64,000 bases of DNA from Lolium rigidum (GCF_022539505.1 NW_025900026.1:62001-126000), one strand, 5' to 3'; counted from the first letter of the stretch, positions 12,208 to 24,355 are shown. Program-made: numbers and translations. The notes: generated by a model from the sequence alone, not told the origin.

Positions 12208-12348
12208 TAGACTCCTAGTTGGCCGAAGACAAGGCCCGGCTGGAACCAAATCGCAGACGAGCGAGCGGTCGGGAACAACTTATTTAGTCCCGCATTCTGC
12301 TAATTTTTTTTATTTAGTCCCGCATCGCTGGATGAAGAGTTGGTGCAC

Positions 12349-12691
12349 ATGAGCACCAGTGCTCCTGATTTTTGAAATTTTTAAAAACGGTATATTTATG
12401 TTTCAAAAATCATAAAAATAATTTCATGAATATAATACATATGTCATGAATACTCTGCGAACTTACGGTAAAAATTATGCTGTATTTTTAGCTATAGAAA
12501 AAAATTATATTTGTGTATAGGGACAATTTTTGTCAAAACTTTGTCTTTTTTATATAGTTCATAATACAACATATTTTCTTCCAAAAATTTACAGTACATC
12601 TAGAAGATTTCTATATATGTGGTTTAAGCTCAATTTTTTTTGGAGTCTCATAAATATATTTAAAAAAAAAACCGGGAGCACTGGTGCTCAT
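12349..12691. mobile_element. MITE with about 25-bp terminal inverted repeats
   Basis: ATGAGCACCAGTGCTCC at 12349-12365 is repeated exactly in inverse at 12675-12691, with weaker similarity continuing inward. The interior is very AT-rich and non-coding. Length is about 343 bp. I could not fix a target-site duplication, so the superfamily is left open. A solo LTR inserted six bases beyond its right end. Confidence 0.75.
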
Positions 12692-12697
12692 ATGTAA

Positions 12698-14368
12698 TGT
12701 CACGCCCCGAGACCGGGCCTAGACGAGACAGCCGCCGCGCGCCTATAAACCGAGAGGCTTATACTCGCGCAAGGCTAAGATTGCAGGCAAAAACCAGCAC
12801 AGTGGATCTCGAGAAACTCATCTATTAATATTTTCTTTATAATTACACCAGAATTACAACTAGGTTCTCTAATCGCTTCCCACCCGCTGGTCCAGCCAAA
12901 TCTCCGATCGACGAACTCTTCTGTTGCGCAACTCTGATAAAAATATTGGGGAGCTGGGGAGTACGACAAGTCATACTCAGCAAACCGGTTATACACAATC
13001 ATATAAATTGTAAAATAGAAATTCTTTTCGAAAACAAAAGATGGTTAAAGTATTTAAGCAGATTAAAAACGCATGGTGCCACACATGAAAGTAAGTTTCC
13101 CTACCCGGGAATCACAGGGGTGAAATTCACACTTTTACGCTCTGCAGAGGGGTACTCCGACATCGACAGTCTTGACTAGGTTGCGCTAGTCAAGCAGTGT
13201 TCTTATACCCGCTAAGACCCGGACACTCTGACCTACTGATGTCGGTCGCTCCTACGGATCCATCACCGACACGTTCCCGAACAGAGGCCGTCCCCAGCGA
13301 AGAACACAGACAGTCCCATACCTGAACCCGTGACCGGTACAATATGTTTACCTTCGTAGCACCAAGTTTGCTCTTATAAAAACATGTATCTCTCATATTG
13401 ATCACTTTCTATCGATATTCGCGCTAATGCCCGATTCGTACCGGTGGCTCCAGCGGATCCATCACCGTGTAACGACACCGGTGGATTAGCCCACGAATAT
13501 CTCCGGTACCATCAACCAACTAATGTACTATGTATTTAACAACAACACATATTCTACAAAATACATGAAAGGGTATAAAGCAGCTTGCCTTGGATAAGAT
13601 AATCAGCCTTGTCATATAATCCATATCGATGTTCCAACAGAAAATCAGCCTTCATAACAACTGATAGCAAAACTACACCGATTATCGATTCGGCTCTCCA
13701 CTACTTAAGATGGACTAGCATCGCCGAACCCTACGCTTGTATCTATGTATATAAAACTCTCCATCGGCTACTCTCTGTGTACTTCCTATACTAACGACAC
13801 TCTTTCTCACTCTAACTTCTCTCGATGCTCTAAACACTCTCAGTTGAGCGAAACGGAACGATCGCTATCTATTTATAGCTGAGAGACGTCGGTTGTCGTT
13901 AGAAATATCTAGGCCAGCCAGGCGCTAGTACTAAAGAAAAGGAGTTCCATTGGCCATTCGCTCACACGCGTCAAAAGTTCACAGGTTAGCTACCATGCAC
14001 ATCTCCACGTAATGAAACAAAGAATGACTAAGCCACTACAAGCCAGCACTTCTAGTAGTATCAAGCCACGTCTTCACCATCATTTATTTTTTTTGCAAGA
14101 GCCTGCCGACATGAATCCATGCTATAGCTGCACTTCTCTACGTTTTTCTCACGTGAGGCAACAGAACTAGTGCTAGCTTATCTACTCTACTTTTAAATAG
14201 ACCAGGGATCGTGCACTCAAAGAAATTTACTTCCTCCTGCCTAATATTGTATGCATGTGACAATAGAACCGAAATTTTGAACACAAGATATTAGCTAACC
14301 AAAGTAATTAGTAACCAATTTTATTTAAATATATTAAATAATAACCTAGAAAATTTAGGGTTATCACA
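12698..14368. mobile_element. Solo LTR, 1671 bp, with perfect TGTAA target duplication
   Basis: The block starts TGTCACGCCCCGAGACC and ends GGGTTATCACA (TG...CA termini). The five bases on each side are identical: TGTAA at 12693-12697 and TGTAA at 14369-14373. No gag-pol sequence is present, so this is a solo LTR left by LTR-LTR recombination or a very short LTR element. Orientation is not certain. A TATA-like CTATTTATAGC lies near 13870, close to the right end, which favours plus orientation. Short open frames inside are not genes. Confidence 0.85.
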
Positions 14369-14373
14369 TGTAA

Positions 14374-16980
14374 ACGTCACTTTTCGTGCATCGCCCATCT
14401 AGAACAATGTTTGGCAGATTAAATAGCAGGGCGATGAACATCTTCTCGCCGAGGAAACAGGGCAGTTGTTTACAGACTGCTTTGCCGAGGTAAAGAGCAG
14501 TTGCTACATACATCTGGCCGGGCCTGTCCCGACGGTCTGTCACCCAGGTCTCATGTAGTAGGGTGTGCGGATTAGAAGCATGGTGTGATGTCAGTCTCTT
14601 TTTTCTGTATAACAATATATTTTTCAACAATATCAATTTTTGGAAAAATATGGTGTTTTAAACCTTCTCTCCTGCCATATCTATGACTATACCTTTCATC
14701 TAACATTGAATTGGTAGGGTCAGATGCCCGTCTTTCTTTCCTCTTCTATGATTGTTAATTTTAAAATGAAAACTCAATTTTCTCTAATGATATTATCTCT
14801 GTCTTAAGATAACTTGCGCTCAAGTTTTGCTTGATATGAAAGTATATAGATACATTTTAGTTTAGATACATCCATATATAGAAAGGTTGAGCAAGTTATT
14901 TTAGGAGGGTTATTAACTTTGTATACCATCTCTTCTTTTTTCTAGTGATATTAATTTACAAAAAAACATGTCTAGTACCACTTATATTTTCTATGGTTTT
15001 GAAAAATAGCGCAAATCCTTCTCTCTAGTAACCTGTTTGACTGGGTCTCTTTTTTCTCTTATCTTCTATGATGTTCGTTTTCTCTCAATGATATTAATTT
15101 ACAAAACAAAACAAAATTTACCTTCTCTCCTCCAACATATTTAACTTTATTTTAATATCACCAGTGTTTTCGAAAACTTTCGTCTGTCATAAAATTCGTG
15201 GGTTTCAAAGTGTGGTGAGATGTTAGTCTTTCTTTCCTCTTCTATGATGTTAATTTGTCTTTTTCTTTAATGATATTAATTTCGTATTCGAATGTGTCTC
15301 TTTTTGTCCAATGATATTAATCCCCCAAAAATATCTCGTACCACTCCTTTTCTCTATGGTTTGGAAAAATAGCTCACATCTTTCTCTCTCGTAACCTCTA
15401 TGACGAAACATTCATGTAGGAGTATAGATGGTCTTATTTCCGTCTTTAATTTGAATTTAGAAAAATTACGTATTAATTTAGGTCACTCCCAACCTATGCG
15501 TGTGTGCGTGGGGGGGGGGGGGGTGAGAAGCACGACTTCTTCAAAATATATTTCCGTCGTGGAATTTGTCATGGGAGTTGTTAAAATTGACCCCTCCGTG
15601 CTACCGGTAAGTGGAAAAAACAGTTCAGCTAGCAAAACATGAAACCTAACTGATTTTTAATCTTTTATATCGTCCTCGTATCCCTCATATCTTCCACTGA
15701 CAACCGAAAGGCCATGCACAAAGTCGTGCGGATGAGGAATTCTGGAAGCAATACAACGTAACTAAATTGACAAATATTAAGAGTATTTTGGGGTCGGCCT
15801 AAAGAAGTTGCATATAACTCGAGGTTTATGCCAAGTCTCCACTAAAATCCACCCCATGCTAACACATAGGCCTTGTTTGGTGCAAGGATTTTCTACTGTT
15901 TTGGTGTGTGTTTTTCCAAGAGGTTTTGGTGAAAACACTTAATCATCCAAAAGTTCCCTGCACCCAGAACACTTGTTTCGATGAAAGGTTTTGCGCACAA
16001 GTGTATCCAAGGTTATGCACACATGGATAAAAACACAATCCTTTTTGACAGTCTGAACAAGGTTTATATCGAAAATAAAAATCTAATCTTTTTAGCCCGC
16101 TAGAAGAACATATCTCACATCGATGATACAAATACATCAGTACCGGAATGTATCGTCACTTTAATATAAAAAAATGGTTTTGACCATGCTTCTACAATCA
16201 CCAGTACCAGATTGTATACAAAAAAAATGGTATCGACCATGCATCTACAAGCATCAGTATATAAGTGATTGTATTATAGCAACATCAGTACAAAAGTTAT
16301 TACAGTCCAACAATAAATCCTTACAAGCACCATGCTACATGAGCATGTGGAACAGCTGGACAAATTTTCGGATGGTGCATGTATGATTGGTTGATTGCAT
16401 TCAACTAAAATCCTGCAAGCAGTATGAAGGTGAGAGAAATAAATTGATATTTGAATTGGAGCAAAAGAAGCATCTATCGTTCTACTGTTTAAACATAGGG
16501 GTCATCTAGAGAACACAGCCAAATGAATAATAAGAGCAGTTGAGATGCCAAACACATGTTTCACCATACAATTTTTCTAATGATGCATTTGCTTCTGGCA
16601 TCATTCTAATATATAGCCATAATATAGGGGACGACAATATCTAGCTGGTCCAATAGCTAAAACATAAGATGAATGAGCTGCAGAGTTATCACTAGAACTT
16701 ATGATAAAATAAGAACCTTCACATCACTAGACTAGCAATGCCAACAAGCCAGTATAGGTTGGGAACAATATAAGCATAATTCGCAGCAAACTTTTACTAA
16801 ATAGCCAGTAGAAAGGAAATTATTTGCTATGATGTCTAAGTAAGAAACTAAAAAACAACGAGCCGATAGACTAACACAAGCACCAGTTCATGGCAATACG
16901 CACAGAAACGTCAAGCTAACAAGCCAACACATTTACTATCACAACTAAAAGTAAAAAATAACAAGCAAGGTCAAGCTGAG
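14374..16980. other. Gene-poor AT-rich stretch with degenerate repeats
   Basis: No gene or intact element could be supported. From about 14650 to 15420 there are diverged direct repeats of a few hundred bases: the segments around 14978-15045 and 15340-15400 share the order ACCACT, TTTCTATGGTTT, GAAAAATAGC, TTCTCTCT, GTAACCT, and TTTCTTTCCTCTTCTATGATTGTTAAT-like text recurs near 14735, 15060 and 15235. A G run of about 14 sits near 15510. Confidence 0.5.
16164..16266. repeat. Diverged tandem duplication of about 51 bp
   Basis: Units 16164-16214 and 16215-16266 share a run of A, then ATGGT, CGACCATGC-like, TCTACAA and CATCAGTA-like segments in the same order. They are imperfect copies in non-coding DNA. 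Confidence 0.6.
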
Positions 16981-18693
16981 TGATGTCTACGCCATACCTG
17001 GCCATGGGCAGCCCGGCCCGAGGCCCGGCCCGAAGCCCGGCCCGAAAAACTCGGGCCTGGGCCGAGATATGTTGGCCCGACTGCCGGGCCGGGCCGGGCC
17101 TGGGTAGCCCGAAAACGCCATTTAACACTACGGCCCGGCCCGCGGCCCGACGGCCCGACGGGCTTGGTGGGTATTTGGCCGGGCTGGGCCGGGCTTGGGC
17201 CGCATTTTCTCGCGTCGGGCTTACCTCGGGCCGGCCCGAGGCCCGGCCCGGCCCGACACATGCCCAGCTATAGTCTACGCACGCTTCTATTCTTGTAGAC
17301 AGTGTTGGGCCTCCAAGTGCAGAGGTTTATAGAATACTAACAAGTTTCCCTTAAGTGGATCACCAAAGGTTTATCGAACTCAGGAGGTAGAGGTCAAAGA
17401 TATCCCTCTTAAGCAACCTTGCAATTACGATACAAGAAGTCTCTTGTGTCCCCAACACACCCAATACACTTGTCAGATGTATAGGTGCACTAGTTCGGCA
17501 AAGAGATAGTAAAATGCAAATGATATGGATAAATATGAGTGGTAATAACAATCTGAAATAAATATGGCAGCAAGTAAACATGCAGTAAAACAGTAAATAA
17601 ACGGCAATTCGATGCTTGGAAACAAGGCCTAGGGATCATACTTTCACTAGTGTTCACTCTCAACAATGATATCATAAAGGAATATAAATATAAGCACTTC
17701 ACTATGCTACTCTGAAAGACTCTCCGGCTGGATAACGAACACTAATCCACAGTGTAGGTCTGCAAAAGCTAACCTTAAAAATGTATTCCCAAGTACAAAT
17801 GAACACCCTGCGCTATAATTTGAGCATTCATAGGCGGTACTAACACATCACAATTTCATAGAGACATCCAACTCAAATCATAATTCAGCGAACAAGTATT
17901 CTGTGAAATATAGCCTAAGAGACCCACACATTGCACACACTCCACCTTTACACACGTGGGACAAGGAGTCTCTGGAGATCAGATAAGTAAAGTTCACTTG
18001 AATAGCATAATGAAATCTAGATTACAAAGCTCATGGTCACATAAAGACCACACCATGGGAGAGAGAGATAAACCACATAGCTACCGGTAGAGCCCTCAAC
18101 CCCGGGGGAGAACTACTCCCTCCTCATCATGGGAGTCAGCAACAGCGATGGAGATGGCGGTGGAGTCGATGGAGATGGCTCCGGGGGCAATTCCCTGTCC
18201 CGGCAAGGTGCCGGAACAGAGACTTCTATCCCCCGGATCTTGTCTGCGACGGCGGTGGAGCTACGAAACTTTTAGTGGACGGAGGTTTGTATATTAAGGG
18301 TTTTTGCGTCGGGAGCTTTATATAGGCAGAGGATTTAAGTCGGTGGGGTGCCTGGTGGCCCCACACCTACCCTAGGCGAGGGCCAGGTCCAGGCCGCGCA
18401 TAGGGGTGGTTTGGCCACCCTATGGCCCCCCTTCGTCTCTTCTCTGGACTTCGTCTTTGCTCCGGGAAAAATATGAACTTTGGCTTTTGTTTCGTCCAAT
18501 TCCGAGAATATTTCTTGTACAATTTTTCTGAAATACAAAAATAGCAGAATACAGGGAACTGATACTGTGGCATCTTGTTAATAGGTTAGTGCCGAAAATC
18601 ATGAAAAAGTGCAACGAAGTGTAAACAAAACACATATGAATTGGTGTAAAACAAGCATGGAGCATCAAAATTATAGATACGTTTGCAATATCA
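16981..18693 (-). mobile_element. Solo gypsy-type LTR (minus), TSD CTGAG, interrupted by a hAT MITE
   Basis: On the minus strand the block starts TGATATTGCAAACGTATC at 18693 and ends GTAGACATCA at 16981. It matches the LTRs at 22376 and 27450 in many internal segments (e.g. the CTTAAGGGAAACTTG and GGAGGCCCAACACTGTC regions). The five bases on each side agree: CTGAG at 16976-16980 and CTGAG at 18694-18698. A 280-bp MITE plus its 8-bp duplication sits near the left end, so the LTR proper is about 1425 bp. No internal coding region remains. The start differs from the canonical TGATACGTCTCC, so it is an older or different subfamily member. Confidence 0.88.
16993..17272. mobile_element. hAT-type MITE, GC-rich, TSD GTCTACGC
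   Basis: The perfect 8-bp direct repeat GTCTACGC (16985-16992 and 17273-17280) flanks 280 bp of CCCGG/GGCCC-rich sequence with imperfect terminal inverted repeats (CCTGGCCATGGGC on the left, GCTGGGCATGTG on the inverse right). An 8-bp duplication is the hallmark of hAT transposition. The open frames across it on both strands are an effect of GC-rich low-complexity sequence. Confidence 0.85.
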
Positions 18694-18698
18694 CTGAG

Positions 18699-19184
18699 CA
18701 CGTAGCAAAACAACATAATCATTACCAACTCAGAAGCTAATAAAAGAATTCAAGAAAAGCCTATCATGAACCATAATAGATAAAGAAAAAATTTACCAAT
18801 GAATGCAGGGTATAGAACTCAGAAACTACAACTTACTAGCTACATGATTTCGAAATACAAAATCTTTAAAATAGATGGCACCAACAATAATGTAGAATTG
18901 AGTAAATATTAGCTTTCGAAATACTACAACCTTTTATGAGCTTCCAAAATGATGCAAAATACTCAAATATCATTTTCTGTCAATGGTTCTATCCAACTAC
19001 ATGACAATTGCAATGCATCAAAGAAAATACAACAAAAGGCACTACAATAACAACTTAGTTGCAAGCTTTACTGAAACCATTAATCACAGATCCAAATAGT
19101 GACATCGGGACAAGTTCCCCCTTCATGAACAGAGAACAGTACAGTTCTAAAGGCATTACAAAAATCGGAGCAAGTAGCCATACC
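18699..19184. other. Non-coding flank
   Basis: AT-rich sequence between the solo LTR and a putative minus-strand gene remnant. It could contain the 3' UTR of that remnant; nothing else is recognised. Confidence 0.3.
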
Positions 19185-19496
19185 TCATGTTATCTTGGTT
19201 ATCTGCGCATGGAGCCACATGATTGCGGTTCCATCTTTATCATCAACAAGGTTGAGAAAGATTTCACGGTTGTCAGCAAGTTTGAAGACTTCCAAGGCAG
19301 GGATTTTAACAGCAGGTGTAAGACCATCCAGTGTTTTGAATGCATCCAGTGTTTTGAATGCATCCATGCATTCTTTAATTGAAAACTTATGTGCAGATTC
19401 TTGCACTATTCCATCAGTTTTCCTCTTCTCATGACTCCTATTTGGCTTCTTTGTAAGCTTGTTTCTTGCAGCATTACTGGCCTGAGATATTCTCAC
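19185..19496 (-). pseudogene. Myb/SANT-like (L10-interacting-MYB type) C-terminal fragment
   Basis: The minus-strand frame encodes a Lys/Arg-rich linker, then KECMDAFKTLDGLTPAV, then ALEVFKLADNREIFLNL and IMWLHAQ. This resembles the C-terminal helical part of plant Myb/SANT-like domain proteins and of Harbinger ORF1-type proteins (small acidic-helix segment ending in a W-L motif). The segment is bounded by plausible splice sites: TCTCAG|GCC near 19490 and a GAG|GTATGG donor near 19180. A short tandem duplication gives DAFKTLDAFKTLD. No DNA-binding N-terminus was found nearby, so it is probably a fragment. Identification is by motif impression only. Confidence 0.35.
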
Positions 19497-20004
19497 AGAC
19501 AGCCTCTAAATGTCAACGATTGTCCACAATTTTGCATCACCGGCCATGAGCGGTCCGAGATGCGGCCCCTCGGGGGCACGCATCATAAGATCTGCCTTCG
19601 GGCCGCTCGACACATGACCCACCAACTACGCGGTTATGTTCACGTACTTTTCCATCCGGCACCTCCTTCTCCGACCTGGACGCACACTTCCAAGACCTAT
19701 AGCACTCGGGCCCATACGGTAGGTGGAGACAACCACATTCTTCATGCATGTATGTGACCTGCAACACTCGGACCCGCATGTTAGGAACCGACATGAGTTG
19801 TCTCCGTGGGGCCGCCCGTTTTGACCGCCAGCCAGCCAACAAAGTGGACCAGGATTTCAATGGCGCACGTGTGATCAGTATAAACAAAAATATGAGTTAA
19901 CCAAATGGAATATTATTTGTAGACCCAAGGATCGGGGGGGGGGGGTTTGGAAATAGAGGTTTTGGACATAAAGAATAAACGTCTATTAAGAAAAATGACC
20001 TTTT
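19497..20004. other. Intergenic stretch, no supported gene
   Basis: Mixed-composition sequence with accidental open frames on both strands. A run of about ten G sits near 19938. Confidence 0.4.
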
Positions 20005-21032
20005 AAACTCCTTGAGTAAAGGAAAACTTCCTTGACAACGGTTCTTTTACGTTAGGAAATGTTTAGTCAATCAGGTTTTGGGAAGACACTTGGCTTGGAG
20101 GCGCCGAAAACACTTGTCTTGGTTGCTGATGTTGTAGCAAATAATCCTTTGACCATTGGATTTAGGAGGATTCTTTCCTACGACAAATAATGGGCAGCTT
20201 AGATCTACTTGGTTCAGTGGCTTATGTTAGTCAATCTGCACAATGACGAGGATAAATTCATTTGGAATCTTACTATGTTTGGGATGTTCTTTGTTAAATC
20301 TCTATGTGCTGATTTTATGAATGGACACATTGTCTATCTAAAGAAATATATTTGGAAACTAAAGGAACCACAAAATATGTAGATCTTCATGTGGTTCCTA
20401 CAGAGAAAAGTTTATTCGTACGAAGAATAATCTGGCAAAACGTAACTAGAATGGGGGAGTCTATTTACCATTTATTCTTTCAGTGTCACTTTGCTTGTCA
20501 TGCGTGGAGAGTTGTTCATTTTACTTTTAATATTACACGACCAACAAATTGTATGAATATGTTTGGTAATTGATTGAGTGTGATAGATAAAGAGACCAAA
20601 GCACGAATCCGAGTAGGAACTTTTGCGTTGGTGTGGTCCTTAAGGATTTGTAGAAATCATATTATCTTTAACAAAAGCGGAATTGCTAATGTTTTGTAGG
20701 TTATACATATGACTACTTATCGAATTCATGAGTGATATTTCCTTCTGCTAGAGTCGCAACGATACTAGATGCACCCGTCTGGGCACGGGCTATCTACTAC
20801 CAGGGTAGTTGGTGGCTTTCTAGATATGTACAAGATGCTTAGGTAACTTGTTTCGCTTTTATTCCGCTGGTTGATCTTCATGTACACCCTCTACGATCCA
20901 TGATGTAAACGCTGAGACTTTAAAATTATGCAATAGAACAATTGTGTGAGACTTTAAAATTATGCAATAGAACAATTGTGCGCATCGATTGATGCGGAGG
21001 CCGGCTGGAGCGGCTCCCATTTCAAAAAAAAA
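20005..21032 (+). mobile_element. LINE 3' fragment (RT C-terminal zinc-binding region to poly-A)
   Basis: Degenerate plus-strand frames give the plant LINE series after the RT core: a DKFIWNLTMFG-like stretch with FFVKSLCADFMNGH (20250-20330), KKYIWKLKEP, then a WQNVTRMGESIYHLFFQCHFACHAWRVVHFTFNITRPT stretch (zf-RVT region, 20430-20550) and IRVGTFALVWSLRICRNH (20610-20660). The fragment ends in GATGCGGAGGCCGGC... and an A run at 21024-21032, as LINE tails do. A perfect 34-bp tandem duplication lies at 20913-20980. It is 5'-truncated and full of stops, so it is not active. A Harbinger element inserted a few bases beyond the A run. Confidence 0.75.
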
Positions 21033-21059
21033 GTACTTAGGCTGGTGCCATTGCAGGCT

Positions 21060-21350
21060 GGAGCGGAGGCGGTAACGGCGGCGACGGGGCGGGAGAGGGG
21101 CGGGAGGCGGGCGGGACGGGAGGGAGGGCGCCGGTGGGGCGCGCCGGCGGTAGCGCCCGCTCCCGCCCGGCTCGGCGCCGCGTTGGCGGCGGGAGTGAGG
21201 CGGGAGCGGGGCGGGAGGCGGGGCGACGCGATGGCGGGGGGGGGCGAGAGCGACGCGGGCGGGAGTGGGGCGGTAGCGGGCGAGAGGCGGGCGGGATGCG
21301 GGCGGGAGTGGGGCGGTAGCGGGTGGGAGTGGGGCGGGAGTGGGGCGGCA
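21060..21350 (+). repeat. G-rich subterminal array of Harbinger 1
   Basis: About 290 bp of short degenerate repeats built from GGGCGGGAG, GGGGCGGTAGC and similar units just inside the left TIR. Four or more G runs within short spacing recur many times on the plus strand. Long open frames on both strands here are compositional. Confidence 0.8.
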
Positions 21351-22375
21351 GTGGCTGAGGTGGCGCGATGTGATTCGTCCACCTCAGCTAGCCGTTGGGG
21401 TAGCCGTTGGTACTTCAAAAAACCCTAAAATTTGAGCCCCCCCTCTATAAATACCTGCATATGGTTTCACTCACTCCACACCCATTTCATCTCCTCCACT
21501 CTCCATTTCCACTCCTCTCGAACGCCATGTCTTCGTCCGGCGGTTCGAGCGACGGAATAGAGGGTGAGCTGATCGCTGCATTCCAGGCGGAGTACGAGGA
21601 GGAGATGCTGAACGAGGAGGAGGAGCCAAGACGTCCGCGAAAGCGCCGAGAGTTCATCAGGCGTGATCGTCTTGGTGCCCACGATCGGCTGTTCGAGGAC
21701 TACTTCGCCGACGACTGCAACTACCCTCCGAGCTTCTTTCGGCGAAGGTATCGGATGAGGCGATCCCTTTTCCTGCGCATTGTGGATAGATTGGGTGAAT
21801 ACTCTCCGTATTTCACCCAAAGGAATGATGCTCTCAACCGTGCTGGTTTTTCTCCCCTGCAAAAGTGTACTGCGGCTTTGCGTCTGTTAGCTTATGGAGC
21901 CTCTGCAGATACAATAGATGAGTGGCTTAAGTTAGCTAGACAAACTTCATCAGATTGTCTAGATAGATTCTGTGAAGGCATCATTGCCTGTTACGGAGAA
22001 CACTTTTGCCGTCGACCTACTATCGAGGATACTCAGCGTCTGTTAGCGAAAGCGGAGGAGCGTGGCTTTCCGGGGATGTTAGGGAGCATCGATTGCATGC
22101 ATTGGCAGTGGAGGAACTGCCCAGTGGCTTTTGCTGGTCAATTCACAAGGGGAGACATCAAACACCCTACCATAATCTTAGAAGCCGTTGCGTCGTATGA
22201 TCGCTGGATCTGGCATGCCTTTTTTGAGTGGCCGGGTCCAACAACGACCTCAATGTACTCAACCAGTCGCCGTTGTTCACGGACGTGCTTAGGGGAGAAG
22301 CACCCGTAGTGAACTTCACGGTGAATGGACACGAGTACAACTATGGTTACTACCTTGCCGACGGCATCTACCCCT

Positions 22376-24100
22376 TGATACGTCTCCAACGTATCGATAA
22401 TTTCTTGTGTTCCATGCCACATTATTGATGTTATCTACATGTTATATGCACACTTTATGTCATATTCGTGCATTTTCTGGAACTAACCTATTAACAAGAT
22501 GCCGAAGTGCCAGCTCTCGTTTTCTCGCTGTTTTTGGTTTCGAAATCCTAGTAACGAAATATTCTCGGAATCGGACGAAATCAACGCCAAAGTTCCTATT
22601 TTCACCGGAAGCATCCGAACACCCGGGAAGGACCGGAGGGGGGCATCGGGCCCCCGGACCCTAGGCCGGCGCGGCCCGGGCCTGGCCGCGCCGCCCTATG
22701 GTGTCGTCGCCCCTTCGACCCCCCTGGCGCCGCCTCTTCGCCTATAAAAAGCCCCTGGATCGAAAACATCGAGGCGTTCGACGAAAACCACAGAAACCTT
22801 CCAGAGCCGCCGCCATCGCGAAGCCAAGATCTGGGGGACAGGAGTCTCTGTTCCGGCACCCTGCCGGAGCGGGGAAGTGCCCCGGAAGGCTTCTCCATCG
22901 ACACCGCTGCCATCTCCACCGCCATCTTCATCACCGCCGCTGCTCCCATGAGGAGGGAGTAGTTCTCCATCGAGGCTCGGGGCTGTACCGGTAGCTATGT
23001 GGTTCATCTCTCTCCTATGTGTTTCAATACAATAATCTCATGAGCTGCCTTACATGATTGAGATTCATATGATGATGCTTGTAATCTAGATGTCATTATG
23101 CTAGTCAAGTGAGTTTTACTTATGTGATCTCCGGAGACTCCTAGTCCCACGTGTGTAAAGGTGACAGTGTGTGCACCGTGTGGGTCTCTTAGGCCATATT
23201 TCACAGAATACTTACTCAATGTTGAATGGCATAGTGAGGTGCTTATTTATATCTCTTTACGATTGCAATGTGTTTGTATCACAATTTATCTATGTGCTAC
23301 TCTAGTGATGTGTTATTAAAGTAGTTTTATTCCTCCTGCACGTGTGCAAAGGTGACAGTGTGTGCACCGTGTTAGTACTTGGTTTATGCTATGATTATGA
23401 TCTCTTGTAGATTATGAAGTTAACTATTGCTATGATAATATTGATGTGATCTATTCCTCCTACATATGCATGAAGGTGACGAGTGTGCATGCTATGCTAG
23501 TACTTGGTTTAGTCTCGTTGATCTATCTTACACTAAAGGTTACTAAAACATGAGCATTATTGTGGAGCTTGTTAACTCCGGCATTGAGGGTTCGTGTAAT
23601 CCTACGCAATGTGTTCATCATCCAACAAAAGTGTATAGTATGCATTTATCTATTCTGTTATGTGATCAATGTTGAGAGTGTCCACTAGTGAAAGTCTAAT
23701 CCCTAGGCCTTGTTCCTAAATACTGCTGAGTTACTACTGCTTGTTTACTGTTTTACTGCGTTACTACTGCTGCGTTACTACTGCTACATTACTACTGCTT
23801 GTTTATCGTCCTGGGCAAAGCACTTTTCTGGTGTCGTTGCCGTTGCTACTACTTATTCATACCACATGTATTTCACTATCTCTTCGCCGAACTAGTGCAC
23901 CTATTAGGTGTGTTGGGGACACAAGAGACTTCTTGCTTTGTGGTTGCAGGGTTGCATGAGAGGGATATCTTTGACCTCTTCCTCCCCGAGTTCGATAAAC
24001 CTTGGGTATCCACTTAAGGGAAACTTGCTCGCTGTTCTACAAACCTCTGCTCTTGGAGGCCCAACACTGTCTACAAGAATAGAAGCTCCCGTAGACATCA
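22376..24100 (+). repeat. 5' LTR of the non-autonomous gypsy element
   Basis: 1725 bp, from TGATACGTCTCC to GTAGACATCA. A GC-rich core (22640-22740) is followed by CTATAAAAAGCCCC at 22741, a good TATA box with transcription expected about 30 bp later. Beyond that are spaced copies of GTGCAAAGGTGACAG-like text near 23155, 23345 and 23475. Confidence 0.92.
22741..22750 (+). promoter_or_regulatory. TATA box in gypsy 5' LTR
   Basis: TATAAAAAGC preceded by a GC-rich block, about 365 bp into the LTR. The 3' LTR has the identical motif at about 27818. It is inferred to be the U3/R promoter of the element. Confidence 0.6.
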
Positions 24101-24106
24101 AGCACT

Positions 24107-24127
24107 TTTCTGGCGCCGTTGTCGGGG
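24107..24127 (+). other. Primer-binding region, followed by a partial duplicate
   Basis: TTTCTGGCGCCGTTGTCGGGG lies just inside the LTR. A second TTTCTGGCGCCGTCGTG occurs about 65 bp downstream (near 24173). The first is the likely functional site because of its distance from the LTR end. Confidence 0.6.
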
Positions 24128-24355
24128 AGGAAAGGTAAAAAGGCACTCATACTACGGTCTCAGGTAAAGTATTTTTCTGGCGCCGTCGTGTGTGTGCTCG
24201 AAGCTATTTCCTTTAGATCCCGCAATTGCATCTTTTTGTTTCTTGTTTACACTAGTTTGGCATAATGTACAAGAGTGAGCTTCTTATTCTATTTCCCGAT
24301 TTAAAACATGGATTGTTTGATGCGAAAATTAAAAAACCTATGAAATCTTATTTGC

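Noticed and set aside
16916..17273. Overlapping open frames of about 95 codons on both strands
   Set aside because: They lie in the GGCCC-rich hAT MITE, where stop codons are rare by composition.
20960..21428. Open frames of about 150 codons on both strands at the left end of Harbinger 1
   Set aside because: Caused by the G-rich subterminal array; low-complexity Gly/Arg/Ala translations.
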